A stretch of DNA of 64,000 nucleotides, taken from positions 875,307 to 939,306 of the forward strand of contig NZ_JAELUP010000103.1 of NCBI RefSeq assembly GCF_016424485.1, read 5' to 3'. The stretch is from Paenibacillus roseus. GTDB taxonomy: Bacteria > Bacillota > Bacilli > Paenibacillales > Paenibacillaceae. Each line of letters begins with the position of its first letter. The first letter of the stretch is position 1. A program made the position numbers and the translations under genes. Of this stretch, positions 41,854-49,383 are shown one piece after another. The notes below the pieces were generated by a model. The model was not told the DNA's origin and made no database searches. It saw only the letters and a list, made by a program, of their open reading frames with translations.

Positions 41854-43125
41854 GTGATGAGCATTAAACAAATCGGTGTCCTGGGATGCGCCCGGATAGT
41901 CGAGCGCGCACTGCTTCAGCCTGTCAGGCAGTTGGAGCATCTGAATGTCTATGCCGTGGCGGGCAGCTCAGAGCAGAGAGCCAGCGCCTATGCGGACCAG
42001 CATGGCATTGCCCGTTCATTCGGCAACTATAAGGAGCTGTTGGCCTGCAAGGAAATTGATTTTGTTTACATTGCGCTCAGCAATGAACTGCATCAGGAGT
42101 GGGCCATCAAGGCGCTGCAATACGGCAAGCCTGTCCTGGTGGAAAAGCCGATTTGCCTGAATACAGAGGAACTTGACGAACTGATGTCCGTTCAATCGGC
42201 GGTTAAGCTCCCGGTGCTGGAGGGGCTGATGGTTCAGCATCATCCCTGGCAGCAGGAGCTTAGGCGCATAGTAGAGGAACGTCCTTACGGCTGTGTGACG
42301 GGTGTCAAGTCATATATCGCAGTACCATTTCAGGACCCGCAACAGCTTAATTATCGGAGTCTCCCGGGGTGCGGGGGCGGTGTCTTCTACGATCTGGGCT
42401 GTTATTGGCTGCAATTTATTCAAGCCATTTTTGGACTGAATCTGGGATGGCTCAATGCGCAATCGGCATTTGACGGTCCGAACGGCTGCGATTGGTCGTT
42501 CCGGGCGGAGCTCAATCTGGCGGAGGGCGTCCGCGCTGAACTTCTCACTTCATTCGAGCTATCGGCCGGCTCGCGGCACACCATAGAATTCGAGCATGCG
42601 ACGGTAACGGTCGAGCCGTTTTTCCGTCCGAGCTTCGGAAGCTATAAGATTGCTATTCGTGTGCAGCGAAAAGGAAACGGGGAAACGGAGAAGATTGTCT
42701 TCGGTGCGCAAAATTACTTTACCAATCAGTTGGCCTTTTTCTCCGATGTCATGGACGGCTTGCAGGTGAACATTCCGCTTCAGGACTCCTTTGCGCGGAT
42801 CGAACTGCTGGAGAAGCTGCTTCACAATGCGCGGACGAAAACACAGCATCACCCAGTTAAAAAGGAGGCGTTCTTGATGATTCAAATCATTATGGACATT
42901 TTATGCGAAGTGAAAAACGCTCCAGAGCTGCGCGCTTCGTTGAAGCCGCAGACCGATATCATTCAGCAGGTCGGGCTGGACTCCTTGCAAATGATCAACT
43001 TTGTGTTGGCGATTGAGGATGCATTCGACCTGGAAATCGACTTTGAGACATTCGACTATGAGCATATGAGCTCAATCGAGCGTCTGGCGGGCTTCCTGGA
43101 GCGGGAGAAGGCAGCGGCCAGCTAA
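41854..43125 (+). CDS. Gfo/Idh/MocA oxidoreductase fused to an acyl carrier protein
   Basis: A 423-residue bifunctional protein. Residues 1-340 are a Gfo/Idh/MocA NAD(P) oxidoreductase: Rossmann start QIGVLGCARIV and the EKP motif in GKPVLVEKPICL, then the alpha/beta substrate domain. These enzymes oxidise or reduce sugars and cyclitols. Residues 342-423 form an acyl carrier protein with the phosphopantetheine site VGLDSLQMINFV and the following FDLEIDFETFDYEHMSS. There is no stop between the parts. A GTG start at 41854 has AAGGAGG upstream. The internal ATG 42877 has its own ribosome site (see that entry). This fusion is unusual. Confidence 0.85.
   Translation: MMSIKQIGVLGCARIVERALLQPVRQLEHLNVYAVAGSSEQRASAYADQHGIARSFGNYKELLACKEIDFVYIALSNELHQEWAIKALQYGKPVLVEKPICLNTEELDELMSVQSAVKLPVLEGLMVQHHPWQQELRRIVEERPYGCVTGVKSYIAVPFQDPQQLNYRSLPGCGGGVFYDLGCYWLQFIQAIFGLNLGWLNAQSAFDGPNGCDWSFRAELNLAEGVRAELLTSFELSAGSRHTIEFEHATVTVEPFFRPSFGSYKIAIRVQRKGNGETEKIVFGAQNYFTNQLAFFSDVMDGLQVNIPLQDSFARIELLEKLLHNARTKTQHHPVKKEAFLMIQIIMDILCEVKNAPELRASLKPQTDIIQQVGLDSLQMINFVLAIEDAFDLEIDFETFDYEHMSSIERLAGFLEREKAAAS
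42877..43125 (+). CDS. Acyl carrier protein by internal initiation (in frame within the fusion)
   Basis: Within the oxidoreductase-ACP frame, AAAGGAGG at 42861-42868 sits 8 nt before ATG 42877, an optimal arrangement. Starting there gives an 82-residue free acyl carrier protein with the Ser attachment site in GLDSL. Either the gene still yields both a fused and a free ACP, or the site is a relic of two once-separate genes whose stop codon was lost. The ACP would need an external phosphopantetheinyl transferase. Confidence 0.6.
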   Translation: MIQIIMDILCEVKNAPELRASLKPQTDIIQQVGLDSLQMINFVLAIEDAFDLEIDFETFDYEHMSSIERLAGFLEREKAAAS

Positions 43126-43207
43126 ACTGCGGGCGAATGAGTGGTGCAGACTTCTCGCAGTCCGCAAGTGCTGCCGGGATAAGTCTATGGAGACAGGAGG
43201 AGCGTCC

Positions 43208-44380
43208 ATGCAACCGAAAACACAAATAAAATTCGACCGCAACACCTTCAACAATATGAAGCGAACGATTCAGAACATGTCCCGGGCAAGCCGAGCGCTG
43301 AAGCATGACCCGACATTTGCGCTGGATATTCCCGATGATGTCGGAATCAAACTGAACAATGGTTGTAATTTGCGGTGCAAGCATTGCTTCGAATGGGCAA
43401 GCGAAGGCTTCCATCATGGTATGGCCAAGGAGGTCAAAAATCAGGAGATCGAATTTTCCTTGCTGGAGAGCATTCTGGAGCAGACGCGCGAACGCAAATC
43501 GAGACTGTACCTGTGGGGCGGAGAGCCGCTCTTTTACAGCAAATTCGATGAGTTGTGCGAGCTGTTGGCCCGCGATCCGCGCAATACGACGATCTGCACG
43601 AACGCTCTGCTGATTGAGAAGAAGCTGTCTTCCATATTGAAAATATCCGAGGAGATGACTCTTCTGATCAGTCTGGACGGATTCGAAGCGGAGAATGATG
43701 CCATTCGCGGAAAGGGAACCTTCAAGAAGGTCGTCCAGGCGGTGAATCGGATGCTCGAATTGCAGCAGGCAGGGGAATACCGCGGCCGTATTTCGATCAG
43801 CCTCACCATAAGCGACTCCATGGTCACGAAGTTGTACGACTTCATGGAATATTTCGAAAAGCTTGGCGTAGATACCGTCTATTTCGTATTTCCCTGGTAC
43901 ATCCCGGAGTCTATCGCTTCGAGAATGGACGAATTTTACGAGGAACACTTTCATTGGCTGGACGCGATCGGGCAGCAGCAGCGCTACAGCTGGCATTCCT
44001 TCTCTTTCAGCGTATCAGCTGTCAATATTCCGGCCTTGCAGGCAGAGATGGAACGCATTAATAGGCGAGTATGGAGCCGGAGAATCCGTTTCCAGCCAGC
44101 GCTGGAGCCAGGCGAGGTGAGCGACTTCATCCTCGGCTCGGAGAAGCCGGCCATGAATCGTGCACAGTGCCTGTCCATTGCCAATCGTCTGGACGTCATG
44201 CCAGACGGCAAGGTGAACCCATGCAAATTTTTCCCGGAGTTCACCTTGGGCGATCTGAACAACGCTGGTCTGCAGGAGGTGTTCCACGGCGACAATTTCC
44301 GCAAACACCGGGAAGTGCTGGGGGGAGGGCTGACGCCGGTCTGCTCGCGCTGCGTACTGCTGTATAATTACGGAAGATAA
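43208..44380 (+). CDS. Radical SAM/SPASM-type enzyme 2
   Basis: A 390-residue radical SAM protein with CNLRCKHC (CX3CX2C) at about residues 46-53, the GGEP motif in LWGGEPLFYSKF, and the LISLDGFE strand. SPASM-like C-terminal cysteines appear in RAQCLSIANRLDVMP, GKVNPCKFFPEF and VCSRCVLLYNYG. ATG 43208 follows GGAGGAGC; the earlier ATG 43187 lacks a site. It has only limited likeness to enzyme 1, so the two probably act at different steps. It is the last plus-strand gene of the cluster, with a terminator beyond. Confidence 0.85.
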   Translation: MQPKTQIKFDRNTFNNMKRTIQNMSRASRALKHDPTFALDIPDDVGIKLNNGCNLRCKHCFEWASEGFHHGMAKEVKNQEIEFSLLESILEQTRERKSRLYLWGGEPLFYSKFDELCELLARDPRNTTICTNALLIEKKLSSILKISEEMTLLISLDGFEAENDAIRGKGTFKKVVQAVNRMLELQQAGEYRGRISISLTISDSMVTKLYDFMEYFEKLGVDTVYFVFPWYIPESIASRMDEFYEEHFHWLDAIGQQQRYSWHSFSFSVSAVNIPALQAEMERINRRVWSRRIRFQPALEPGEVSDFILGSEKPAMNRAQCLSIANRLDVMPDGKVNPCKFFPEFTLGDLNNAGLQEVFHGDNFRKHREVLGGGLTPVCSRCVLLYNYGR

Positions 44381-44416
44381 GAAACAGGCCTTCAAGTAGA
44401 TCAATCATAAGAAACA

Positions 44417-44445
44417 AGCCGTATAATTCGGGAAATTATACGGCT
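44417..44445. terminator. Bidirectional hairpin between the two halves of the cluster
   Basis: AGCCGTATAATT (44417-44428) and AATTATACGGCT (44434-44445) form a perfect 12-bp stem with a 5-nt loop. It overlaps the stop codon of the minus-strand gene and is followed on that strand by TGTTTCTT. Confidence 0.75.
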
Positions 44446-45413
44446 GGATTTATAGCCAAGGCAGAGAGATCCAGCGTAAAGCTGTCGCTTGCCAGAAGCT
44501 GAAAACATTCCATATCAATTCGCTTCAGTTCATAGCATAGGGGCAACAGCTTGCTCCGTTTTACTTTGCCTGTAAACACGGCTTTGGCAAAAGCATTTTT
44601 TATTCGTTCGGCCAACTGGCTGCATGCATCCAACTGTGTTATTAGCTCGGCGGGGCCTCCTGCAAGCTTCAAAAAGCGGTTAAACAAATATCTGGAGCCT
44701 GCAATCAGAGACAGCGTATGCTCCAGTTTCTCATAGAAGACCTTCGGCTGTTCCGGCTCTTCCTCGATTAGCTGCCCAATGTGATCGTAAAGGTGGAAGT
44801 CATCTGCCAAAGTTGCGCGCCAGTTGTTGAAGCGGATGGCGAGCTCGCCCGGCAAACGCTGGGGACGCCATTCTTCAAGATGTACAAGCGTTATCTGGTG
44901 TGTCCACTCCTGGTTCCCAGTGGCAATCGCATTCTTAATTGCGTTGCTGTCTACGTAATCGCAAAATTCGGGGTAGTTATCCTCCAACAAATAGAGAGTC
45001 TTGTCACCGTCTGTCCGCATAGCCTTGAGAAATACGGAATGAATAGCGCCTGCCTCCAAGTAATCCTTGCCGAATATCCAGTGCGGCATGTAGTCGAGAT
45101 TGACCCATATATAGACAAATTGTCCGCTTTCCAAGCGTTCCGGCAGCACGATATCCAATTCTTCTACAGACGTAATTTCGATATCTTCCAGCCGGACATT
45201 AAAGAGTCCGATATCCTTACGGGTAGCTGAGCTGCCTTCAAAAGTCCAGCGATTCTCATTTTGCACAAAGATATGATTATAGAAAAGCTGCGTGCTTTCG
45301 TAGGCATTGTAGAACAACAGCTCTACGGGAAGACGATGCTCTTCAAGCAACATCAGAAGCTGAATTTTGCGGCATTCATAGAATTGCTTGACATGAGTCA
45401 TAAGCTCGGACAT
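44436..45413 (-). CDS. BtrH-like papain-fold protein with a candidate catalytic triad
   Basis: A 325-residue protein. I read it as distantly BtrH_N-like (butirosin acyltransferase/cysteine-peptidase-like fold). C14 lies in FYECRKIQLL where the nucleophile is expected; VYIWVNLDYMP matches the vDlyylP strand; H125 (GAIHSVFLKAM) and E144/D145 (LYLLEDNYPEF) could complete a triad. BtrH moves an acyl group from an ACP to an amine, and this operon converges on a gene encoding an ACP, so an acyltransferase role is plausible but unproved. ATG 45413 has AAAGGAG 7 nt upstream. It shares a minus-strand operon with the gene at 45503-46513. Confidence 0.5.
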   Translation of the reverse strand: MSELMTHVKQFYECRKIQLLMLLEEHRLPVELLFYNAYESTQLFYNHIFVQNENRWTFEGSSATRKDIGLFNVRLEDIEITSVEELDIVLPERLESGQFVYIWVNLDYMPHWIFGKDYLEAGAIHSVFLKAMRTDGDKTLYLLEDNYPEFCDYVDSNAIKNAIATGNQEWTHQITLVHLEEWRPQRLPGELAIRFNNWRATLADDFHLYDHIGQLIEEEPEQPKVFYEKLEHTLSLIAGSRYLFNRFLKLAGGPAELITQLDACSQLAERIKNAFAKAVFTGKVKRSKLLPLCYELKRIDMECFQLLASDSFTLDLSALAINPAV

Positions 45414-45502
45414 ACAACCACTCCTTTGGATTCGATCGGGTTAAATCGCAGTTTAGCTTGTAAGTCAGGATATCTATTGAATTCATGCAGCACGATTCGC
45501 TT

Positions 45503-46513
45503 TTATGCCAGAATTCGAATCCCTCTTACATCCAGAAGCCTTGATAGCAATTCGTTCTCTTCCTCCACGATCATAGATAACAGCCCGACAATGGTTCCTA
45601 TTAGTTGCGGTTTGTTGGTCAGCATATATTTAAGAGCGGTATTGCGCATGAAAAGAGCTTTACGCTCAAGATTTAGAAAGTCCTGTTTGAGTTCACTATT
45701 GATGGTCACGATTTTGCCAAGCCTTTGCAAGCGGCCGTTCATTAATTTTTTATGCTCATATATGAGTTGCAATGACCGGATATCGAGGCAATCCTTTCCT
45801 GCCGCTTGATAGTAGGGCATAAGCTCTATAATGGCTCTGCACGCATCCAGTCCATAGGCAACGTGCAACTGCCGATTTCTTCTCAGTATCGCTTGCTCCT
45901 GGGGGCAAATGGACAATTGATATTCAGTCAGCGACTTGATGACATATTGAAGATCAAAGTAGTAGTCGGCTTCGAATTTTGTTATTTGCAGGACCTTGGG
46001 ATAATGCTCTGTAGGCACGGCTTGAAAGGCTAACTGGAATTGATCAAAAGAAATTTTTCCAAAGCTATAATAATCGTCAAAGAAATCAGCAATTAGAAAA
46101 TACTTTTCAGTAGGGCAATACCCGTAAATTAATGTAGGGTGCGGTCTATGAATGTGGTTGTAAAAGGACTTGTGCTGAGGAATGTAAAAGCTGTCCAGGA
46201 AAGAAATCGCATAAATATCGTTATCTATGCAGTCTATGAAGGGTTTTGCTACATCCTCGCCAAACCATCTTTTAAAGGTCGATATCAAGATTTCATCTGT
46301 TATGGAAAGCACGGTTTTATGAACATATCCGTCATCACGAAAGCGAATAAGCAATTTATCATTGTCAACCACAGGCTTTTGTTCAAAAAAAATCTGAATA
46401 AAATTGCTGTATACCCAATTTTCATAGGAGCGTTGCGTACTTAAAATGGACAAGGCATGGGCATGCTCGGGCATAACCGTAACAAGCGGACGGTTCACTG
46501 CTAGTACCTTCAT
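45503..46513 (-). CDS. BtrH-like protein lacking the nucleophile
   Basis: A 336-residue protein with the same apparent fold as its operon partner. YAISFLDSFYIPQHKSF matches the LDxxYxP strand, HIHRPHPTLIYGYCPTEKYF the central histidine and GYD segment, and LIADFFDDYYSFGKIS the acid strand. However, where the partner has C14 this protein has MPEHAHALSIL with no cysteine. It may be a non-catalytic partner or use another residue. ATG 46513 follows GAGAGGGG at 8 nt; ATG 46531 is less supported. The gap to the next gene is about 90 bp. Confidence 0.45.
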   Translation of the reverse strand: MKVLAVNRPLVTVMPEHAHALSILSTQRSYENWVYSNFIQIFFEQKPVVDNDKLLIRFRDDGYVHKTVLSITDEILISTFKRWFGEDVAKPFIDCIDNDIYAISFLDSFYIPQHKSFYNHIHRPHPTLIYGYCPTEKYFLIADFFDDYYSFGKISFDQFQLAFQAVPTEHYPKVLQITKFEADYYFDLQYVIKSLTEYQLSICPQEQAILRRNRQLHVAYGLDACRAIIELMPYYQAAGKDCLDIRSLQLIYEHKKLMNGRLQRLGKIVTINSELKQDFLNLERKALFMRNTALKYMLTNKPQLIGTIVGLLSMIVEEENELLSRLLDVRGIRILA

Positions 46514-46632
46514 TATTGATACCCCTCTCATTCACCTTTGTTTAACATAAAATAAATTAAAATCTAAATAAGAAAAACTATAGTAAATTTAATATACGCT
46601 TAATAGCAAAAATCATCAATAACCTTATAATC

Positions 46633-46680
46633 AAAAAGTCTGTACGGCAACCGCTTGACTGATTACCATACAGACTTTTT
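46633..46680. terminator. Orphan terminator hairpin in a divergent intergenic region
   Basis: AAAAAGTCTGTA (46633-46644) and TACAGACTTTTT (46669-46680) form a perfect 12-bp stem with A- and T-tracts at either side. It lies between the starts of two divergent genes, where no terminator is needed. The rest of 46514-46860 is AT-rich and without an ORF. Confidence 0.7.
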
Positions 46681-46860
46681 AATTTGCGCAGAGGAAGAGG
46701 CAGCTTGGTGTACAGCATATCGTTTGGGTGCCATACTATTCTCACGCATACGAAGGATGATCATTTTTTTTCATTTATTAAATTTTATAGAATAAATTGT
46801 TTAACTGTGTGGAGGATTGGCCTTGGAGTTCATTAGATTCTTCGAAATTCTGAAAAAGGA

Positions 46861-46890
46861 TTGACAGGTTTTGCTTGTGAGTATTATAGT
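46861..46890 (+). promoter_or_regulatory. Putative promoter of tcyP
   Basis: TTGACA (46861-46866) and TATAGT (46885-46890), 18 bp apart, 100 bp before the start. A GGAATT at 46918-46923 could be part of a CymR-like site, but the rest of the motif is not conserved. Confidence 0.55.
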
Positions 46891-46990
46891 AACATAGATA
46901 AAACACAGTAACTTGGTAGGAATTAATGGGGGCATGATTCAAGCCTGTCTCTGCTGTGTGCAATTTTACGCTGGAAAGGGAGAAAAAGAA

Positions 46991-48349
46991 ATGGTAGAAA
47001 ATAATCTGTTAAACGATCTCCAGACAAACTGGATCAGCTTGCTTGTATCGGCAGTCATCATCGCGTTGCTGATCTTTCTGGGCAAGAAGCGTGTAAGCTT
47101 CGGCAACCGGGTTCTCATTGCCATGGGACTTGGTTTGATCGCGGGGATCAGCTTCAACAAGCTGGAGCTGCAATTTCAGGGAGTCAGTACGATTGGCTCC
47201 ATTTACATCAATCTGATTCGTATGATTGTTATTCCGCTCGTGTTTGTCCTTGTCATTAATAGTATCATTTCCATTACAAATCTGGCTTTCCTGCGTAAAA
47301 TCGGCGTGAAAACCATCGCTTGGTTTTTAGGTACTACAGGGGTAGGCGCCATCATCGGGCTTCTGGTTGCAACATTGTTCAATCCAGGCTCCGGTATTCC
47401 GGCAGAAACGCCTGAGGACTTCAAGGCGCGCGAGGTTCCAACCTTCTTCCAGGTTATTCTTGATCAGTTGCCTTCCAATCCGGTAGCAGATGCGGCAGGC
47501 GGCAAGGTTGTTCCAATTCTGATCTTTGCCCTCTTCCTTGCCATTGCCATCGTGAAGGTCGGCAGCAAAAAGCCGGAAGCTGTGGAGCCGGTGAGGGCAC
47601 TGTTCGCCTCACTGACTGAGGTGCTGCACCAGGTTGTCAAATTCGTGCTTCGCTTTACGCCTTACGGTGTCTACGCGCTGATTGCGGTTATGGGAGCCAA
47701 ATACGGCTGGGAAACACTTGAACCGCTGGCGATGCTGATTCTTGTCAGCTACATTGCGCTTATTCTGCACTTTGTATTTGTATTCGGCGGTCTGGTTACC
47801 TTTGTCGCCAAGGTCAACCCGCTTAAGTTTTTAAAGAAAGCTTATCCGACCATTGCTGTAGCTTTCACCACTCGCAGCAGCTATGCTACGCTGCCGGTGA
47901 ACCTCGAAGTCATTACAAAGCGTCTGCGCGTGTCGCCACGTATTGCAAGCTTTGTTGCTCCACTCGGCGCATCGATGAACTTTAATGGTTGCGGCGGGGT
48001 ATGGCCGGCGGTCGTTGCAGTATTCGTTGCAAATGTGTTCGGAATTGAATTAAGCTTAACCCAGTACATACTGATTGTACTTGTCAGCGTGATTTCCTCT
48101 GTTGGAGTTGCAGGCGTCCCAGGTCCTGCTTCTATCGCTACAACAGTCGTGTTGACTGCAGTTGGCCTTCCACTGGAAGGGATTGCGATCGTGGCTGCAG
48201 TAGAATCCATCATCGATATGGGCAGAACGGCTGTCAACGCGACAGGCACAACCGTGACTTCTTTGCTCGTAGCGAATGCAGAGGGTGAGTTTGACCGAGA
48301 AGCGTTCGACCGCGATGAAGAGGATCAGTTGGAACTTAGTCCGGTTTAA
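46991..48349 (+). CDS. tcyP: L-cystine:cation symporter TcyP (DAACS family)
   Basis: A 452-residue dicarboxylate/amino-acid:cation symporter with eight main helices and two re-entrant loops. Family motifs are NLIRMIVIPLVFVLVINSI, TTRSSYATLPVNLEVI (the serine-rich hairpin 1 region) and NFNGCGGVWPAVVAVFVANV. The last two match TcyP, the high-affinity cystine importer of B. subtilis, more than glutamate carriers. ATG 46991 is preceded by GGAAAGGGAG. It provides a second route for cystine uptake besides the ABC system at 18-21 kb. CymR control is usual, but no full box is seen. Confidence 0.88.
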   Translation: MVENNLLNDLQTNWISLLVSAVIIALLIFLGKKRVSFGNRVLIAMGLGLIAGISFNKLELQFQGVSTIGSIYINLIRMIVIPLVFVLVINSIISITNLAFLRKIGVKTIAWFLGTTGVGAIIGLLVATLFNPGSGIPAETPEDFKAREVPTFFQVILDQLPSNPVADAAGGKVVPILIFALFLAIAIVKVGSKKPEAVEPVRALFASLTEVLHQVVKFVLRFTPYGVYALIAVMGAKYGWETLEPLAMLILVSYIALILHFVFVFGGLVTFVAKVNPLKFLKKAYPTIAVAFTTRSSYATLPVNLEVITKRLRVSPRIASFVAPLGASMNFNGCGGVWPAVVAVFVANVFGIELSLTQYILIVLVSVISSVGVAGVPGPASIATTVVLTAVGLPLEGIAIVAAVESIIDMGRTAVNATGTTVTSLLVANAEGEFDREAFDRDEEDQLELSPV

Positions 48350-48390
48350 TAAATGTAAGCATGTCCATATTCTGACATGAATCCTGTAGA

Positions 48391-48432
48391 AGACCTTTGG
48401 AGCCATAGTGCCCCGGAGGTTTCCTTTTTTTT
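48391..48432 (+). terminator. Terminator after tcyP
   Basis: GACCTTTGGAGC pairs imperfectly with GCCCCGGAGGT and is followed by TTCCTTTTTTTT. Confidence 0.65.
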
Positions 48433-48474
48433 AGAAAACAGGTAGTCGTCTTTAATAGTAACGGAGGTTTCGTT

Positions 48475-48879
48475 TTGCCATTTACGTTTAGCCACCCGCT
48501 ATATGCCGCGCCGCTCTCTGCACATCTGCCGGCGCGGTTGAATCTTGATCGAAGAGCCCAACAACTTATACAGCCATGGGGCTTGCACAGTATTCGCGAA
48601 TGGGCAATATTCATTGTGTCAGTCATTATCGGGTTTTATTCTCACATTGTGGTGGATGGTTTTACTCATGAGTCGGGATATTTCGCCGTACGTATGGAAG
48701 GACTGCAGCAGGCTTTGTTTGGGCTTCCCATATTCAAATGGCTGCAATACAGCCTGTCCATACTAGGGCTGCTGGTCGAGGCTGCAATTATTATTCACTT
48801 ATTACGAGCGGCAAAGATGCGACCGCAGGGGCACGAGGGCAGGGTAAGCAGCAGGTGGAAAGCAGTATACTGGCTTTAA
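48475..48879 (+). pseudogene. Decayed DUF4184 membrane protein gene
   Basis: A 134-residue frame from TTG 48475 (GGAGG 5 nt upstream). It starts with the DUF4184 signature MPFTFSHPLYAAPL and resumes with its second half (IIGFYSHIVVDGFTHESG). The family segment around SMAPDFEYFL, normally found between, is missing, and the end is cut short at AVYWL, whereas complete members have about 230-250 residues. This looks like an in-frame internal deletion plus C-terminal truncation. The remaining hydrophobic helices suggest a membrane protein. The function is unknown even for complete members. Confidence 0.55.
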
Positions 48880-49043
48880 TCGGCTAAAATCGATTTTTGG
48901 TTGCCGCTAAGCCGATGTATCAAAAAAAATATGATTTATTTTTTTTATTTAACCAGCATTTTACCTTGTCTGTTTATGCTTGTAAAAGCTCAGTTATAAC
49001 AACTGAAGTGAGACGAATAAATTAGGAAAGGTAGATTTGCAAA

Positions 49044-49208
49044 ATGTCAAGAACAGTATCGATCAGAATAGCTGCGCCGGGAGATGTGTTGGCGAACGCC
49101 GTTATTACATCCAACGGCACTACGTTGTTATCGGGAGGCACAAGACTGACAAAGGAATTGATTGAAAAATTAAAACGATTCGGCGTCGCTACAATCTCGA
49201 TTAAGTAG
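49044..49208 (+). CDS. 54-residue domain protein resembling the N-terminal segment of HD-GYP proteins
   Basis: A short gene: start ATG 49044, stop TAG 49206-49208. The product follows the pattern RIAAPGDVLANAVITSNGTT then LLSGGTRLTKELIEKLKRFG and ends VATISIK. That pattern (Gly-x-Leu-Leu, Gly, Leu-Thr, helix, Gly-Val) is seen as a small domain ahead of HD-GYP phosphodiesterase domains. Here it stands alone, with no HD domain following. A strong terminator at 49251 supports a real transcript. The upstream AGGAAAGG is rather far from ATG. Function unknown. Confidence 0.55.
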   Translation: MSRTVSIRIAAPGDVLANAVITSNGTTLLSGGTRLTKELIEKLKRFGVATISIK

Positions 49209-49250
49209 GAATTAGGGTGAACAGGGGGCTTAACCATAAACAAATTTTTA

Positions 49251-49278
49251 GCCTTGTGCGAAAGCACAAGGTTTTTTT
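49251..49278 (+). terminator. Intrinsic terminator
   Basis: CCTTGTGC (49252-49259) and GCACAAGG (49264-49271) with a GAAA loop, followed by TTTTTTT. Confidence 0.9.
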
Positions 49279-49383
49279 CAAAATATAAGCCACGCCTGGC
49301 TTTCGTTTGCATAATATTTCTTGGACGTTTAAAATCAGGATAGCAGATGACTTCGGATTGTATAAGCATACAGAGAGCGAGAG

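Noticed and set aside
42995..43996. A 333-codon minus-strand frame across the ACP and second radical SAM gene
   Set aside because: It runs antisense to clear ACP and radical SAM motifs and crosses two genes.
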